This document shows positions 16,770-24,781 of a stretch of DNA of 64,000 bases, one piece after another. Position 1 is the first letter of the stretch; each line of letters begins with the position of its first letter. A program made the translations under genes and the position numbers. This DNA is from Bacteroidaceae bacterium. Lineage in GTDB: Bacteria > Bacteroidota > Bacteroidia > Bacteroidales > Bacteroidaceae. The notes below the pieces were generated by a model that was not told the origin of the DNA, searched no databases, and saw nothing but the letters and a program-made list of their open reading frames with translations. The stretch lies in assembly GCA_017469925.1 (NCBI GenBank), contig JAFUFK010000011.1, forward strand, positions 20,450 to 84,449. The letters run 5' to 3'.

Positions 16770-17639
16770 ATGAAAAAGTTAAGCATTATCTTCGTGGTGG
16801 CCATTGCTGCCATCATTGCATCTTGCGGCAACGGCACCCCCAAGGCCGACCTCAAGAACGACATCGACACCTTCTCCTATGCCTTCGGCATGGACCGCAC
16901 ACAGGGTCTGAAGGAGTACATGGTCAGCATGGGCGTGGACACCGCCTACATGGACGAGTTCATCAAGGGTCTGAACGAAGGCGCCAACGCCAACGACGAC
17001 AAGAAGAAGGCAGCCTACTTCTTCGGCCTCAACATCGGCCAGCAAATCAGCCAGCAGATGGTTAAGGGCGTCAACTACGAACTCTTCGGCGAGGACTCGA
17101 CCCAGAGCATCAGCATGAAGAACTTCATGGCCGGCTTCGTAAGCGCACTCACCGAGAAGGGTGGCCTGATGACCCTCAACGAGGCTCAGGTGGTATCGCG
17201 CCAGAAGCAGCAGGAAATCAAGAAGGCCCAGATGGAGAAACTCTACGGCCCCTGGAAGCAGGAGAACGAGGACTTCATGGCTAAGATTGCCAAGCAGGAA
17301 GGCCTGTCGAAACTCGACAACGGCGTCTTCTACAAGGTCATCGAGGAAGGCAAGGGCGAAGTGCCCGCCGACACCAGCCGCGTCAAGGTGAACTACGAAG
17401 GCAAGCTCATCAACGACACCATCTTCGACAGTTCGTACAAGCGCAACGAACCCACCACGTTCCGTTGCAATCAGGTAATCCCCGGATGGACCAACGCACT
17501 GACCCACATGCCCGTAGGCTCGAAGTGGGAGGTTTACATCCCCGCCGACCAAGCTTACGGGGACCGCGAGGCCGGGCCCGTCATCAAGCCCTTCTCGGCA
17601 CTGGTATTCACCATCGAACTCCTGGGCATCGAGAAGTAA
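16770..17639 (+). CDS. FKBP-type peptidyl-prolyl isomerase, lipoprotein
   Basis: This 289-residue FkpA/Mip-like isomerase is lipid-anchored. The signal peptide ends in the lipobox IASC (Cys19). The alpha-helical N-domain (about 28-175: DTFSYAFGMDRTQGLKEYMV, FFGLNIGQQISQQM) is followed by the FKBP domain (about 185-289: VNYEGKLINDTIFDSSYKR, NQVIPGWTNAL, AYGDREAG, FSALVFTIELLGI). The usual IPP before the last strands is replaced by VIKPFS. It likely folds exported proteins at the periplasmic face of a membrane. It ends one nucleotide before the start of the third FKBP, so the two are almost certainly co-translated. Confidence 0.9.
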   Translation: MKKLSIIFVVAIAAIIASCGNGTPKADLKNDIDTFSYAFGMDRTQGLKEYMVSMGVDTAYMDEFIKGLNEGANANDDKKKAAYFFGLNIGQQISQQMVKGVNYELFGEDSTQSISMKNFMAGFVSALTEKGGLMTLNEAQVVSRQKQQEIKKAQMEKLYGPWKQENEDFMAKIAKQEGLSKLDNGVFYKVIEEGKGEVPADTSRVKVNYEGKLINDTIFDSSYKRNEPTTFRCNQVIPGWTNALTHMPVGSKWEVYIPADQAYGDREAGPVIKPFSALVFTIELLGIEK

Positions 17640-17640
17640 A

Positions 17641-18531
17641 ATGAAAAAGACACTCATCCTCTTAGCGGCGCTGTGCTGTCTGACGGCCAGCGCCGCCAAC
17701 AAGAAGAAGGCCAAGAAGGTCGCCGCCCCCGTGGAGAAGGTCGATACCGTCAGCATCAACGACTTCTGTTATGCCCTCGGCAAGGTCAACACACAGGGAC
17801 TGAAGGAGTATCTCGCCCAACGCATGGGCGTGGATGCCGCCTACATGGACGACTTCGTGAAAGGCTTCGACGCAGGCACCCTGACCGAGGCCGACAAGCG
17901 CGAGAAGGCTCGCCTGGCCGGACTGGAGATTCGCGAACAGGTGATGAATCAAATCATCCCCCGATTCTCGAAGCAAATCAACGACTCCGTTGACCTGATG
18001 AATGCCGACCGCTTCGTGGCTGGCTTCCGTGCCGGACTGACGGGCGAGAACGACGAGATGCCCATCTCGATGGACAGCGCACAGACCATCGTGAGCAAGC
18101 AGATGGACTACTACCACAAGGAACAGATGGAACGCAAGTACGGCGCCAACCGCAAGGCCGGTGAGGAATTCCTGAAGCAGAATGCCAAGGCGAAGGACGT
18201 AGTCACTACCCCCAGCGGACTGCAGTACAAGGTGCTCACGAAGGGCGAGGGCGAAGTGCCCACCGCCTCACAGCGCGTCAAGGTGAACTACGAAGGTCGC
18301 CTGCTCGACGGCACCGTATTCGACAGCTCGTACAAGCGTAACGAACCCGCCACCTTCGGTTGCAGCCAAGTCATCAAGGGATGGACCGAAGCCCTGACCA
18401 TGATGCCCGTCGGCTCGAAGTGGGAACTCTACATCCCGCAGGAACTGGCCTACGGCGACCGCGAGACGGGCAGCATACCACCTTACTCCATGCTCATTTT
18501 TACAGTTGAACTGTTAAGCATTGAAAAGTAA
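17641..18531 (+). CDS. FKBP-type peptidyl-prolyl isomerase, periplasmic
   Basis: The 296-residue protein has a cleavable signal peptide (MKKTLILLAALCCLTASA, cut near residue 18). A Lys/Ala-rich linker, the helical FkpA-type N-domain (about 38-180), and a complete FKBP domain follow (about 190-296: TTPSGLQYKVLTKGEG, VKVNYEGRLLDGTVFDSSYKR, CSQVIKGWTEALTMMPVGS, GSIPPYSMLIFTVELLSI). It should be soluble in the periplasm, unlike its two neighbours. The last 11 nt of the gene also contain the TTG start of the CotH-type gene, so expression of the two is probably coupled. Confidence 0.9.
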   Translation: MKKTLILLAALCCLTASAANKKKAKKVAAPVEKVDTVSINDFCYALGKVNTQGLKEYLAQRMGVDAAYMDDFVKGFDAGTLTEADKREKARLAGLEIREQVMNQIIPRFSKQINDSVDLMNADRFVAGFRAGLTGENDEMPISMDSAQTIVSKQMDYYHKEQMERKYGANRKAGEEFLKQNAKAKDVVTTPSGLQYKVLTKGEGEVPTASQRVKVNYEGRLLDGTVFDSSYKRNEPATFGCSQVIKGWTEALTMMPVGSKWELYIPQELAYGDRETGSIPPYSMLIFTVELLSIEK

Positions 18532-20584
18532 CCGATTCACTACCCTACTGCTGGGCTGCCTGGCAGTCCTCGCAATCCATGCGCAGGTTGATGAGACGCA
18601 CGTTCGCCTCACCAACCTGCCGCATGTTTACATCAACACCTTCACGGGCAGCAGCATCACCAGTAAGGTGAACTACGTCTATGCCCGCATGTGGTACGTC
18701 GATGAGCGCGACAGCGTCGCCTTCTACGACTCACTGGAAATCCGCGGACGCGGCAACTCGACATGGAACCTCGCCAAGAAACCCTACAAACTGAAGTTCC
18801 ACGAAAAGGAGAAGCTCCTGGGCAAAGGCTATGCCAACACCAAGAAGTGGACCCTCATGGCCAACCATGCCGACAAGACGCTCATCCGCAACGCCATAAC
18901 CAGCCTGCTGGGCGAACGCCTGGGGCTGAAGTTCAATCCTGCCGCAAAGTTCGTTGACCTCACGCTCAACGACAAGTACGTGGGCAACTACCAGATTTCG
19001 GACCACGTCGATGTGCGCCCCCATCGGGTCAACGTCGCCGAGCAGGACTACCCCTTACTCGAAGAAAGCAACATCACGGGCGGATACCTGTTGGAGGCCG
19101 ACGGCTTCTACGACTTCACCAACGGAGTCTCGGGCTTCTACACCCCGAACAGCAATGTGCCCATCCGCATACACTATCCCGACGAAGACGAAATTGCCAG
19201 CACCCAGTACAAATATATCCGCAACAGCGTCTATGACTTCGAGAACCGGCTCTTCGCCGACTCGTTCAAGGACGCCACGGAAGGCTACCGCCCACGCGTA
19301 GATAGCGTTTCCCTGGCCTATTGGTATATTGCCACGGAGGTCAGCGGCAACGTCGATGGATTCTTCTCGGCCTATTTCTATAAGGAACGCGACGACGACC
19401 GCTTCTTCTGGGGGCCACTCTGGGACTACGACATTGCCTATGGCAACGACGACCGCAAGGGCGACACCTCGCGACAGATGATGAAGGACGTGGCCCACGG
19501 AGCTGCCATGCGCACCTGGGTCAACCGCATGTGGGAGGACCCCTGGTTCGCCCGCCTCATCAATCGGCGCTATCAGAAGGCCGTCGATGACGGGCTGGCC
19601 GATTACATGATAGAGAAAATCGACAGTCTGGCCAACCTGCTCCAACGCTCGCAGGCCAAAAACTATGAACTCTGGGGCATCAACCGGAAGACCCTGCGCG
19701 AGCGGGTGCTCTACTCCTCTTACGACCAGTACGTCAGCGACCTGCGCTCGTACGTCAACACGCACATCGCCTACCTGCAGACGGCCTTTGCCAACCTGCT
19801 GCCCGACGAACCCGAACCGCCACAGCCACCTCAGCCCAAGGTGCCCGACTTCGAGGCCGACACGTTGCTCTACTATACGATTACAAATGTCGGTTCGGGC
19901 ACAGTCTTCGACATCAATGCCGAGACGGACCAAATCTGCGGCAACCATCGCGACGAGGAGGCCGAAAGCCAGCAGTGGCGCATCTTCCCCCTCTCAAACG
20001 GCTACCTGCACATCGTAAACCGTGCCACGGGCATGGCCCTTTGCGACCCCACCGAGGGTGAGCCTACGGCAACAACACTCATCGGCACCCAACTAAGCGT
20101 GGCCGCTTCCGACTCACTCGACACCCGTCAGCAATGGGACCTCGTGGCCCAGAGCGACGAACAGTTCAACGTCATCAACCGCTTCAGCGACCACGAAGCC
20201 AACCTGAGCGGAGGCAGCAGCAACAACGGTACACGCATCATCAGCTACACCAACGACGAGCGCAACACCTCCTCGAAGAACCGCCTTTGGCGCCTGACTG
20301 CCGTCGATTCCGTAGAGGTTGACACTCACGACGAATACGATGGTATCGAGGCTCCCCTACCCGACTATGCCTTGGCTTACGACCCGGCGGGCGAACGCCT
20401 GCACTTCGGAAGCGACGACCTGTCGCAGTTGGGTTTCGTAGTACGCGTCTATGACCAATCGGGCCGCAACGTCCGTACCTTCCGCGCCACGGAGGAGTGC
20501 AGCATGAGCGGACTGCCCCGAGGCCTCTACATCGTCTCGTGGACGGAGCAGGGCAAGCGCCGCAGCGTGAAGTTTATGAAGTAA
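18521..20584 (+). CDS. CotH-kinase-family protein with ricin-type domain and T9SS-type tail
   Basis: The 687-residue exported protein appears to start at a TTG overlapping the FKBP stop. This is the only in-frame start that gives a signal peptide (MKSNRFTTLLLGCLAVLAIHA, cut before Gln). Residues 60-420 form the CotH kinase domain, including EIRGRGNSTW, KKPYKLKFHEK, WTLMANHADKTLIRNAI and the metal-binding-like WDYD at 301-304 (WGPLWDYDIAYGND). CotH proteins are atypical protein kinases in Bacillus spores; substrates in Bacteroidetes are unknown. Residues 450-595 look like a ricin-type beta-trefoil (QQWRIFPL, QQWDLVA, NRLWRLT). The C-terminus (FVVRVYDQSGRNVRTF, GLYIVSWTEQGKRRSVKFMK) resembles a T9SS sorting domain. 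So it is probably a surface protein. Confidence 0.85.
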   Translation: MKSNRFTTLLLGCLAVLAIHAQVDETHVRLTNLPHVYINTFTGSSITSKVNYVYARMWYVDERDSVAFYDSLEIRGRGNSTWNLAKKPYKLKFHEKEKLLGKGYANTKKWTLMANHADKTLIRNAITSLLGERLGLKFNPAAKFVDLTLNDKYVGNYQISDHVDVRPHRVNVAEQDYPLLEESNITGGYLLEADGFYDFTNGVSGFYTPNSNVPIRIHYPDEDEIASTQYKYIRNSVYDFENRLFADSFKDATEGYRPRVDSVSLAYWYIATEVSGNVDGFFSAYFYKERDDDRFFWGPLWDYDIAYGNDDRKGDTSRQMMKDVAHGAAMRTWVNRMWEDPWFARLINRRYQKAVDDGLADYMIEKIDSLANLLQRSQAKNYELWGINRKTLRERVLYSSYDQYVSDLRSYVNTHIAYLQTAFANLLPDEPEPPQPPQPKVPDFEADTLLYYTITNVGSGTVFDINAETDQICGNHRDEEAESQQWRIFPLSNGYLHIVNRATGMALCDPTEGEPTATTLIGTQLSVAASDSLDTRQQWDLVAQSDEQFNVINRFSDHEANLSGGSSNNGTRIISYTNDERNTSSKNRLWRLTAVDSVEVDTHDEYDGIEAPLPDYALAYDPAGERLHFGSDDLSQLGFVVRVYDQSGRNVRTFRATEECSMSGLPRGLYIVSWTEQGKRRSVKFMK

Positions 20585-20604
20585 AGACAACTACAACATA
20601 TATT

Positions 20605-22377
20605 ATGGATTTCGACTGGAAAGCAAAGTACGACGCGCTGCACAGCACGTTTCCTACGCACAAGCGTCGGCCCGTAATCGGCATCACCGGCAACTTTGGC
20701 GATAAAGGTTGCGAACTGGCTGAAGGATATTACCGTTCCGTGCTCGAAGCCGGCGGCACGCCTTTTATCATCCCGCCCTACGAGGACAAGGATGCCCTGC
20801 TCGGTGTGCTCGACCATATCGACGGACTGCTGCTCTCGGGCGGCGGCGACATCAATCCGCTCTTCCTCAACGAAGACCCTTCTCCCCAATTGGGAAGCAT
20901 CAATCCTCGTCGCGACCTGCCCGAACTGCTGTTAGTCCGCCTGGCCTACGACCGTCAAATCCCGATGTTAGGCATTTGCCGAGGCATCCAGATGCTGGCC
21001 GCCGCATTGGACGGCAAGCTCTATCAGGACATCAGTCATGCCCCGTGCAAGCACGAGAGCGAATGCCCCATCAAGCATGACCAAAGCCTGCCCCGCGAAT
21101 ATGCTTCGCATCGGATTTCGGTAGAGCAGGACAGCACGCTCGAGCACATCTTCGGCGGCAACCACACATTGTTTGTCAACTCCTTCCACCACCAAGCTGT
21201 AGCCGCCCCTGGACCCCACCTCCGCGTGTCGGCCACTGCACCTGACGGCATTATCGAAGCCATCGAGAGCACGGAGCACAAGAGCATTCTGGGCGTCCAG
21301 TGGCATCCCGAATGTTTTATCTTGCGGGGCGACCGTACGATGCTTCCTCTGTTCCAGTGGCTCGTGGGCGAAGCCTCATCGTTCCGCGAGGCCATCGAGT
21401 TACACGAACGCATCCTCACCCTCGACAGCCATTGCGACACACCGATGTTCTTCGACCAGGACATCTGCTTCAACCAGCGCGATCCTAGGATTCTCGTCGA
21501 TTTACACAAGATGACCGAGGGACACCTCGACGCCAGCATCATGGTGGCCTACCTGCCTCAGGGCGAACGCGACGACGAAAGCCTGCGTAAGGTTACGGCC
21601 AAGACCTATCAGTTGCTCGACGGCATCGAGCATCTCGTTGTCAGCAACAGCAAGCACATCGGACTGGCTCGTACGCCCGACGAACTCTACCAGTTGAAGG
21701 CCGAGGGAAAGAAAGCCATCATGATGGGCATCGAAAACGGCTATGCCATCGGTCGCGACCTTTCGCTACTCGGACATTTCCGCCGGCGCGGCATCGTCTA
21801 TATGACACTTTGCCACAATGGCGACAACGACATCTGCGACTCGGCCCGTGGCAAGGGCGAGCATGGAGGTCTGAGTCCCTTCGGCCGCGAGGTCGTCCGC
21901 GAGATGAATCGTCTGGGCATCATGGTTGACCTGAGCCATGCTGCCGAGAGTAGTTTCTGGGATGCTTTGCAATTGAGTTCGGTACCCATCGTATGCAGCC
22001 ACTCCAATTGTCGCTCTCTCTGCGACCACCCACGCAACCTTACCGACGAACAGATGCGAGCCTTGGCCGAAAGGGGCGGAGTCATGCAAATAACCCTCTA
22101 CGAAGGTTTCCTGCGTCGCGACGGGCAAGCAACAATCCTCGATGCCGTCCGACACATCAACCATGCCGTTGAGGTCATGGGCATCGAGCACGTAGGCATC
22201 GGCACCGACTTCGATGGCGACGGCGGTGTGCCTGGCGTGGCCTCGGCCAGCGAACTTATCAATCTCACGCGCCTCTTACGCCAGGTGGGCTACAACGAGC
22301 AGCAACTGCGCATGCTCTGGGGCGAGAACTTCCTCCGCGTGATGCGTGAAGTACAATTGAATGTTGATGAAAACTGA
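20605..22377 (+). CDS. Fusion of peptidase C26-type glutamine amidotransferase domain and M19 dipeptidase
   Basis: One 590-residue reading frame joins two hydrolases. Residues 15-255 are a class I glutamine-amidotransferase/peptidase C26 domain of the PuuD (gamma-glutamyl-GABA hydrolase) type. The nucleophile Cys125 is in GICRGIQML, and His234 and Glu236 are in WHPE. Residues 270-585 are a zinc-dependent M19 (renal-dipeptidase-type) domain, with His276-x-Asp278, the metal-bridging Glu in GIENGYAIG, and His residues in DLSHAAESS and CSHSNCRSL. It ends with GIGTDFDGDGG. There is no signal peptide, so it should act in the cytoplasm. A two-step cleavage of gamma-glutamyl peptides is a natural inference. 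The ATG at 20605 gives the expected MDFDWKAKYDAL start; longer frames upstream overlap the CotH gene. Confidence 0.88.
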   Translation: MDFDWKAKYDALHSTFPTHKRRPVIGITGNFGDKGCELAEGYYRSVLEAGGTPFIIPPYEDKDALLGVLDHIDGLLLSGGGDINPLFLNEDPSPQLGSINPRRDLPELLLVRLAYDRQIPMLGICRGIQMLAAALDGKLYQDISHAPCKHESECPIKHDQSLPREYASHRISVEQDSTLEHIFGGNHTLFVNSFHHQAVAAPGPHLRVSATAPDGIIEAIESTEHKSILGVQWHPECFILRGDRTMLPLFQWLVGEASSFREAIELHERILTLDSHCDTPMFFDQDICFNQRDPRILVDLHKMTEGHLDASIMVAYLPQGERDDESLRKVTAKTYQLLDGIEHLVVSNSKHIGLARTPDELYQLKAEGKKAIMMGIENGYAIGRDLSLLGHFRRRGIVYMTLCHNGDNDICDSARGKGEHGGLSPFGREVVREMNRLGIMVDLSHAAESSFWDALQLSSVPIVCSHSNCRSLCDHPRNLTDEQMRALAERGGVMQITLYEGFLRRDGQATILDAVRHINHAVEVMGIEHVGIGTDFDGDGGVPGVASASELINLTRLLRQVGYNEQQLRMLWGENFLRVMREVQLNVDEN

Positions 22378-22382
22378 AAGTC

Positions 22383-23390
22383 ATGACACGTACCTTATTC
22401 CTTATTTTCTCATTTTCTCCTCTTCTCATTTTCATGACTTCATGTGGCCATACGGCCAAGAATCAGAACGACGTCGATACCATCGCGCTTGAACCCTGCC
22501 CTGTGTTCGTAGCCGAGAACGCCATGCACCACATCGAGGCCCAGTGCGCCCTCGGTCCTCGCGTGCCAGGCACGAAGGCATGGCAACAATGTGGCGACAG
22601 CATCGTGGCCTGGTTCACGGAACTCGGACTCGACGTGTCGGAACAGCGCACCGAGGTCACCCTCTATGATGGGTCCACCCTGCCCTGCCGCAACATCACG
22701 GCCCGACTGAATCCCGACAATCGCGACCGCATCCTGCTCTGTACCCATTGGGACAGCCGACCCTGGGCCGACAACGACCCTGACGAGCAACACCATCGCC
22801 AGCCCGTTCCCGCTGCCAACGACGGAGCCAGCGGAGTGGCCGTCATGCTCGAGTTGGCTCGTGTCCTGCGTCAGGACAGCGTGGTACGCACGGGCATCGA
22901 CTTCGTCTGCTTCGACGTCGAAGATGCCGGCACGCCACAATGGTTCGACGGCGAGGTGGAGAGCGACGAAAGCACTTGGTGCCTGGGCTCACGGCAATGG
23001 GCCATGCAGGCCGCCCAGGACGGTTATCAGGCTCGCTTCGGCATCCTCTTCGACATGGTGGGCGGCCGCGGCAGCACCTTCTCAAAGGAGGGTTACTCGA
23101 TGTACTATGCCCAACCCGTCGTCGATATGCTATGGCACCTGGCCCAGCAAATCGGCTATGGCCACTACTTCCCCCTGCGCGACGGCGGCACCATCACCGA
23201 CGACCACGCCAACGTCAACCAGATTACCCGTGTGCCCTGCATCGATATCGTGCCCTACCACACCGACGGGCCCAGCAGTTTCGGCCCCACATGGCACACC
23301 CTTGCCGACACGCCCGAGAACATCGACCCCAACGTCCTCGAGGCCGTTGGCCAAAGTGTATTACAACTTATCTATAACGACGCCAAATGA
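22383..23390 (+). CDS. Glutaminyl-peptide cyclotransferase (M28-fold lipoprotein)
   Basis: The 335-residue lipoprotein (lipobox FMTSC, Cys21) has the M28 peptidase fold with the pattern of bacterial type II glutaminyl cyclases from oral Bacteroidetes. The features are THWDSRPWADND (121-132), the zinc ligand Asp147 in AANDGASG, Glu180 in FDVEDAG, and the C-terminal WHTLADTPENI that supplies the His. These enzymes convert N-terminal Gln of exported proteins to pyroglutamate in the periplasm. Substrates are at hand: several exported proteins in this window are predicted to expose Gln after signal-peptide cleavage. An M28 aminopeptidase is the alternative, but the DSRPWAD signature favours the cyclase. 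The stop overlaps the sufE start by 4 nt. Confidence 0.82.
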   Translation: MTRTLFLIFSFSPLLIFMTSCGHTAKNQNDVDTIALEPCPVFVAENAMHHIEAQCALGPRVPGTKAWQQCGDSIVAWFTELGLDVSEQRTEVTLYDGSTLPCRNITARLNPDNRDRILLCTHWDSRPWADNDPDEQHHRQPVPAANDGASGVAVMLELARVLRQDSVVRTGIDFVCFDVEDAGTPQWFDGEVESDESTWCLGSRQWAMQAAQDGYQARFGILFDMVGGRGSTFSKEGYSMYYAQPVVDMLWHLAQQIGYGHYFPLRDGGTITDDHANVNQITRVPCIDIVPYHTDGPSSFGPTWHTLADTPENIDPNVLEAVGQSVLQLIYNDAK

Positions 23391-23809
23391 CAATCAACGA
23401 AATACAAGACGAAATCGTCGAAGAGTTCCTGGAACTCGACGACTGGATGGACCGCTACCAGTTGCTCATCGACATGGGCAGCGAGCAGGAGCCCCTTCCC
23501 GAACGGTATAAGACCGAACAGAACCTCATCGACGGCTGTCAGAGCCGTGTCTGGCTGCAGGCCGACCTCGTGGACGGTCGCGTCCACTTCCAGGCCGAGA
23601 GCGATGCGCTCATCGTGAAGGGCATCGTCACCCTGCTCCTGCGCGTCTTCAACGACCAGACGCCGCAAGACATCCTTTCGGCCGACCTCTACTTCATCGA
23701 GCGCATCGGTCTGCGCGAGCATCTCTCGCCCACCCGCAGCAACGGCCTACTGGCCATGCTCAAGCAAATGAAGATGTATGCCCTGGCCTTCTCGACTAAA
23801 CTTTCCTGA
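23387..23809 (+). CDS. sufE: SufE-family sulfur acceptor protein
   Basis: SufE accepts persulfide sulfur from the cysteine desulfurase SufS for iron-sulfur cluster assembly in the cytoplasm. The 140-residue protein has the family's length and features: an N-terminal helix (EIQDEIVEEFLELDDWMDRYQLLIDMG), then the active cysteine Cys51 in IDGCQSRVW, and a C-terminal helix following LSPTRSNGL. The start overlaps the upstream stop (ATGA). The last 32 nt overlap the start of the dihydrouridine synthase gene, so this is a tight operon. The U32 protein two genes on probably needs an Fe-S cluster. Confidence 0.93.
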   Translation: MTINEIQDEIVEEFLELDDWMDRYQLLIDMGSEQEPLPERYKTEQNLIDGCQSRVWLQADLVDGRVHFQAESDALIVKGIVTLLLRVFNDQTPQDILSADLYFIERIGLREHLSPTRSNGLLAMLKQMKMYALAFSTKLS

Positions 23810-24770
23810 CCGCCCCGTCTTCCTCGCTCCGATGGAGGACGTCACCGACATTGGCTTCCGCCTGCTCTGTAAGCAGATGGGGGCCGACCTCGTCTATTCC
23901 GAATTCGTATCGAGCGACGCCCTTATCCGCGGTGTCAATCGCTCGTTGGAGAAGTTGGAGGTATGCGCCGACGAGCGCCCCGTAGCCATACAAATCTATG
24001 GCCGCTTCGTCGAGGCCATGCGTGACGCCGCCCAGATTGTAGTCGAGCAGGCCCATCCCGACCTCCTCGACATCAACTTCGGCTGTCCTGTCAAGCGCGT
24101 GGCAGGCAAGGGAGCCGGAGCCGGCATGCTACAGAACATACCCCTCATGCTCGAGATTACCCGCGCCGTCGTCGATGCCGTCCCCGGCACCCCTGTCACC
24201 GTCAAGACACGCCTCGGCTGGGACCACGATCACCGCATCATCACCACCCTGGCCGAGCAACTTCAGGACTGTGGCATCCAGGCCCTGACCATCCACGGTC
24301 GCACCCGCTCGCAGATGTACACCGGCGAGGCCGACTGGACGCTCATCGGCGAGGTCAAGCGCAACCCGCGCATCCATATCCCCATCATCGGCAACGGCGA
24401 CGTCACCACCCCCGAGCGGGCCAGCGAATGCTTCGAGCGCTACGGCGTCGATGCCATCATGGTCGGCCGCGCCACCTTTGGTCGCCCCTGGATTTTCCGC
24501 GAGATTCGCAACCACCTCGACGGTCGCGAAGAAGTGCTCACGCCCGACTGGAAGCTCGACATTCTGAAGCAGCAGGTCCACATCAGCGTAGAGCGACTGG
24601 GCGAGTATCGCGGTATTCTCCATAGCCGTCGCCACCTGGCCGCCTCGCCCCTCTTCAAGGGCATCCCCAACTTCCGCGAAACCCGCATTCGCATGCTCCG
24701 TGCCGAGACCGTTGCCGAGCTGTTCGAGATTATGGACACCGTCAGACCAACTCTAAACTCTCAACTATGA
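23778..24770 (+). CDS. dusB: tRNA-dihydrouridine synthase, DusB type
   Basis: Dus enzymes use FMN and NADPH to reduce uridines in the tRNA D-loop. The 330-residue protein shows the FMN-binding FLAPMEDVTDIGFRLL near residue 15, then the catalytic Cys103 in NFGCPVKRVAGKGAGAG, VKTRLGWD, IHGRTRSQMYTGEADW and IGNGDVTTPERA, and GRATFGRPWIF. The start at 23778 lies inside sufE in another frame. A later start would remove strand one of the barrel, so the overlap is probably real. The C-terminal codons fall in a 7-nt-period repeat that also contains the start of the next gene, with which it overlaps by 4 nt. Confidence 0.9.
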   Translation: MPWPSRLNFPDRPVFLAPMEDVTDIGFRLLCKQMGADLVYSEFVSSDALIRGVNRSLEKLEVCADERPVAIQIYGRFVEAMRDAAQIVVEQAHPDLLDINFGCPVKRVAGKGAGAGMLQNIPLMLEITRAVVDAVPGTPVTVKTRLGWDHDHRIITTLAEQLQDCGIQALTIHGRTRSQMYTGEADWTLIGEVKRNPRIHIPIIGNGDVTTPERASECFERYGVDAIMVGRATFGRPWIFREIRNHLDGREEVLTPDWKLDILKQQVHISVERLGEYRGILHSRRHLAASPLFKGIPNFRETRIRMLRAETVAELFEIMDTVRPTLNSQL

Positions 24771-24781
24771 ACTCTGAACTG
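24747..24781 (+). repeat. 7-nt-period repeat spanning the dusB/U32 junction
   Basis: Five consecutive heptamers share the frame xxAACTx: CCAACTC, TAAACTC, TCAACTA, TGAACTC, TGAACTG. They encode the last residues of the dihydrouridine synthase and, in another frame, the MNSEL start of the U32 protein. Similar heptads occur at 27256 and, inverted, at 57168. Confidence 0.75.
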
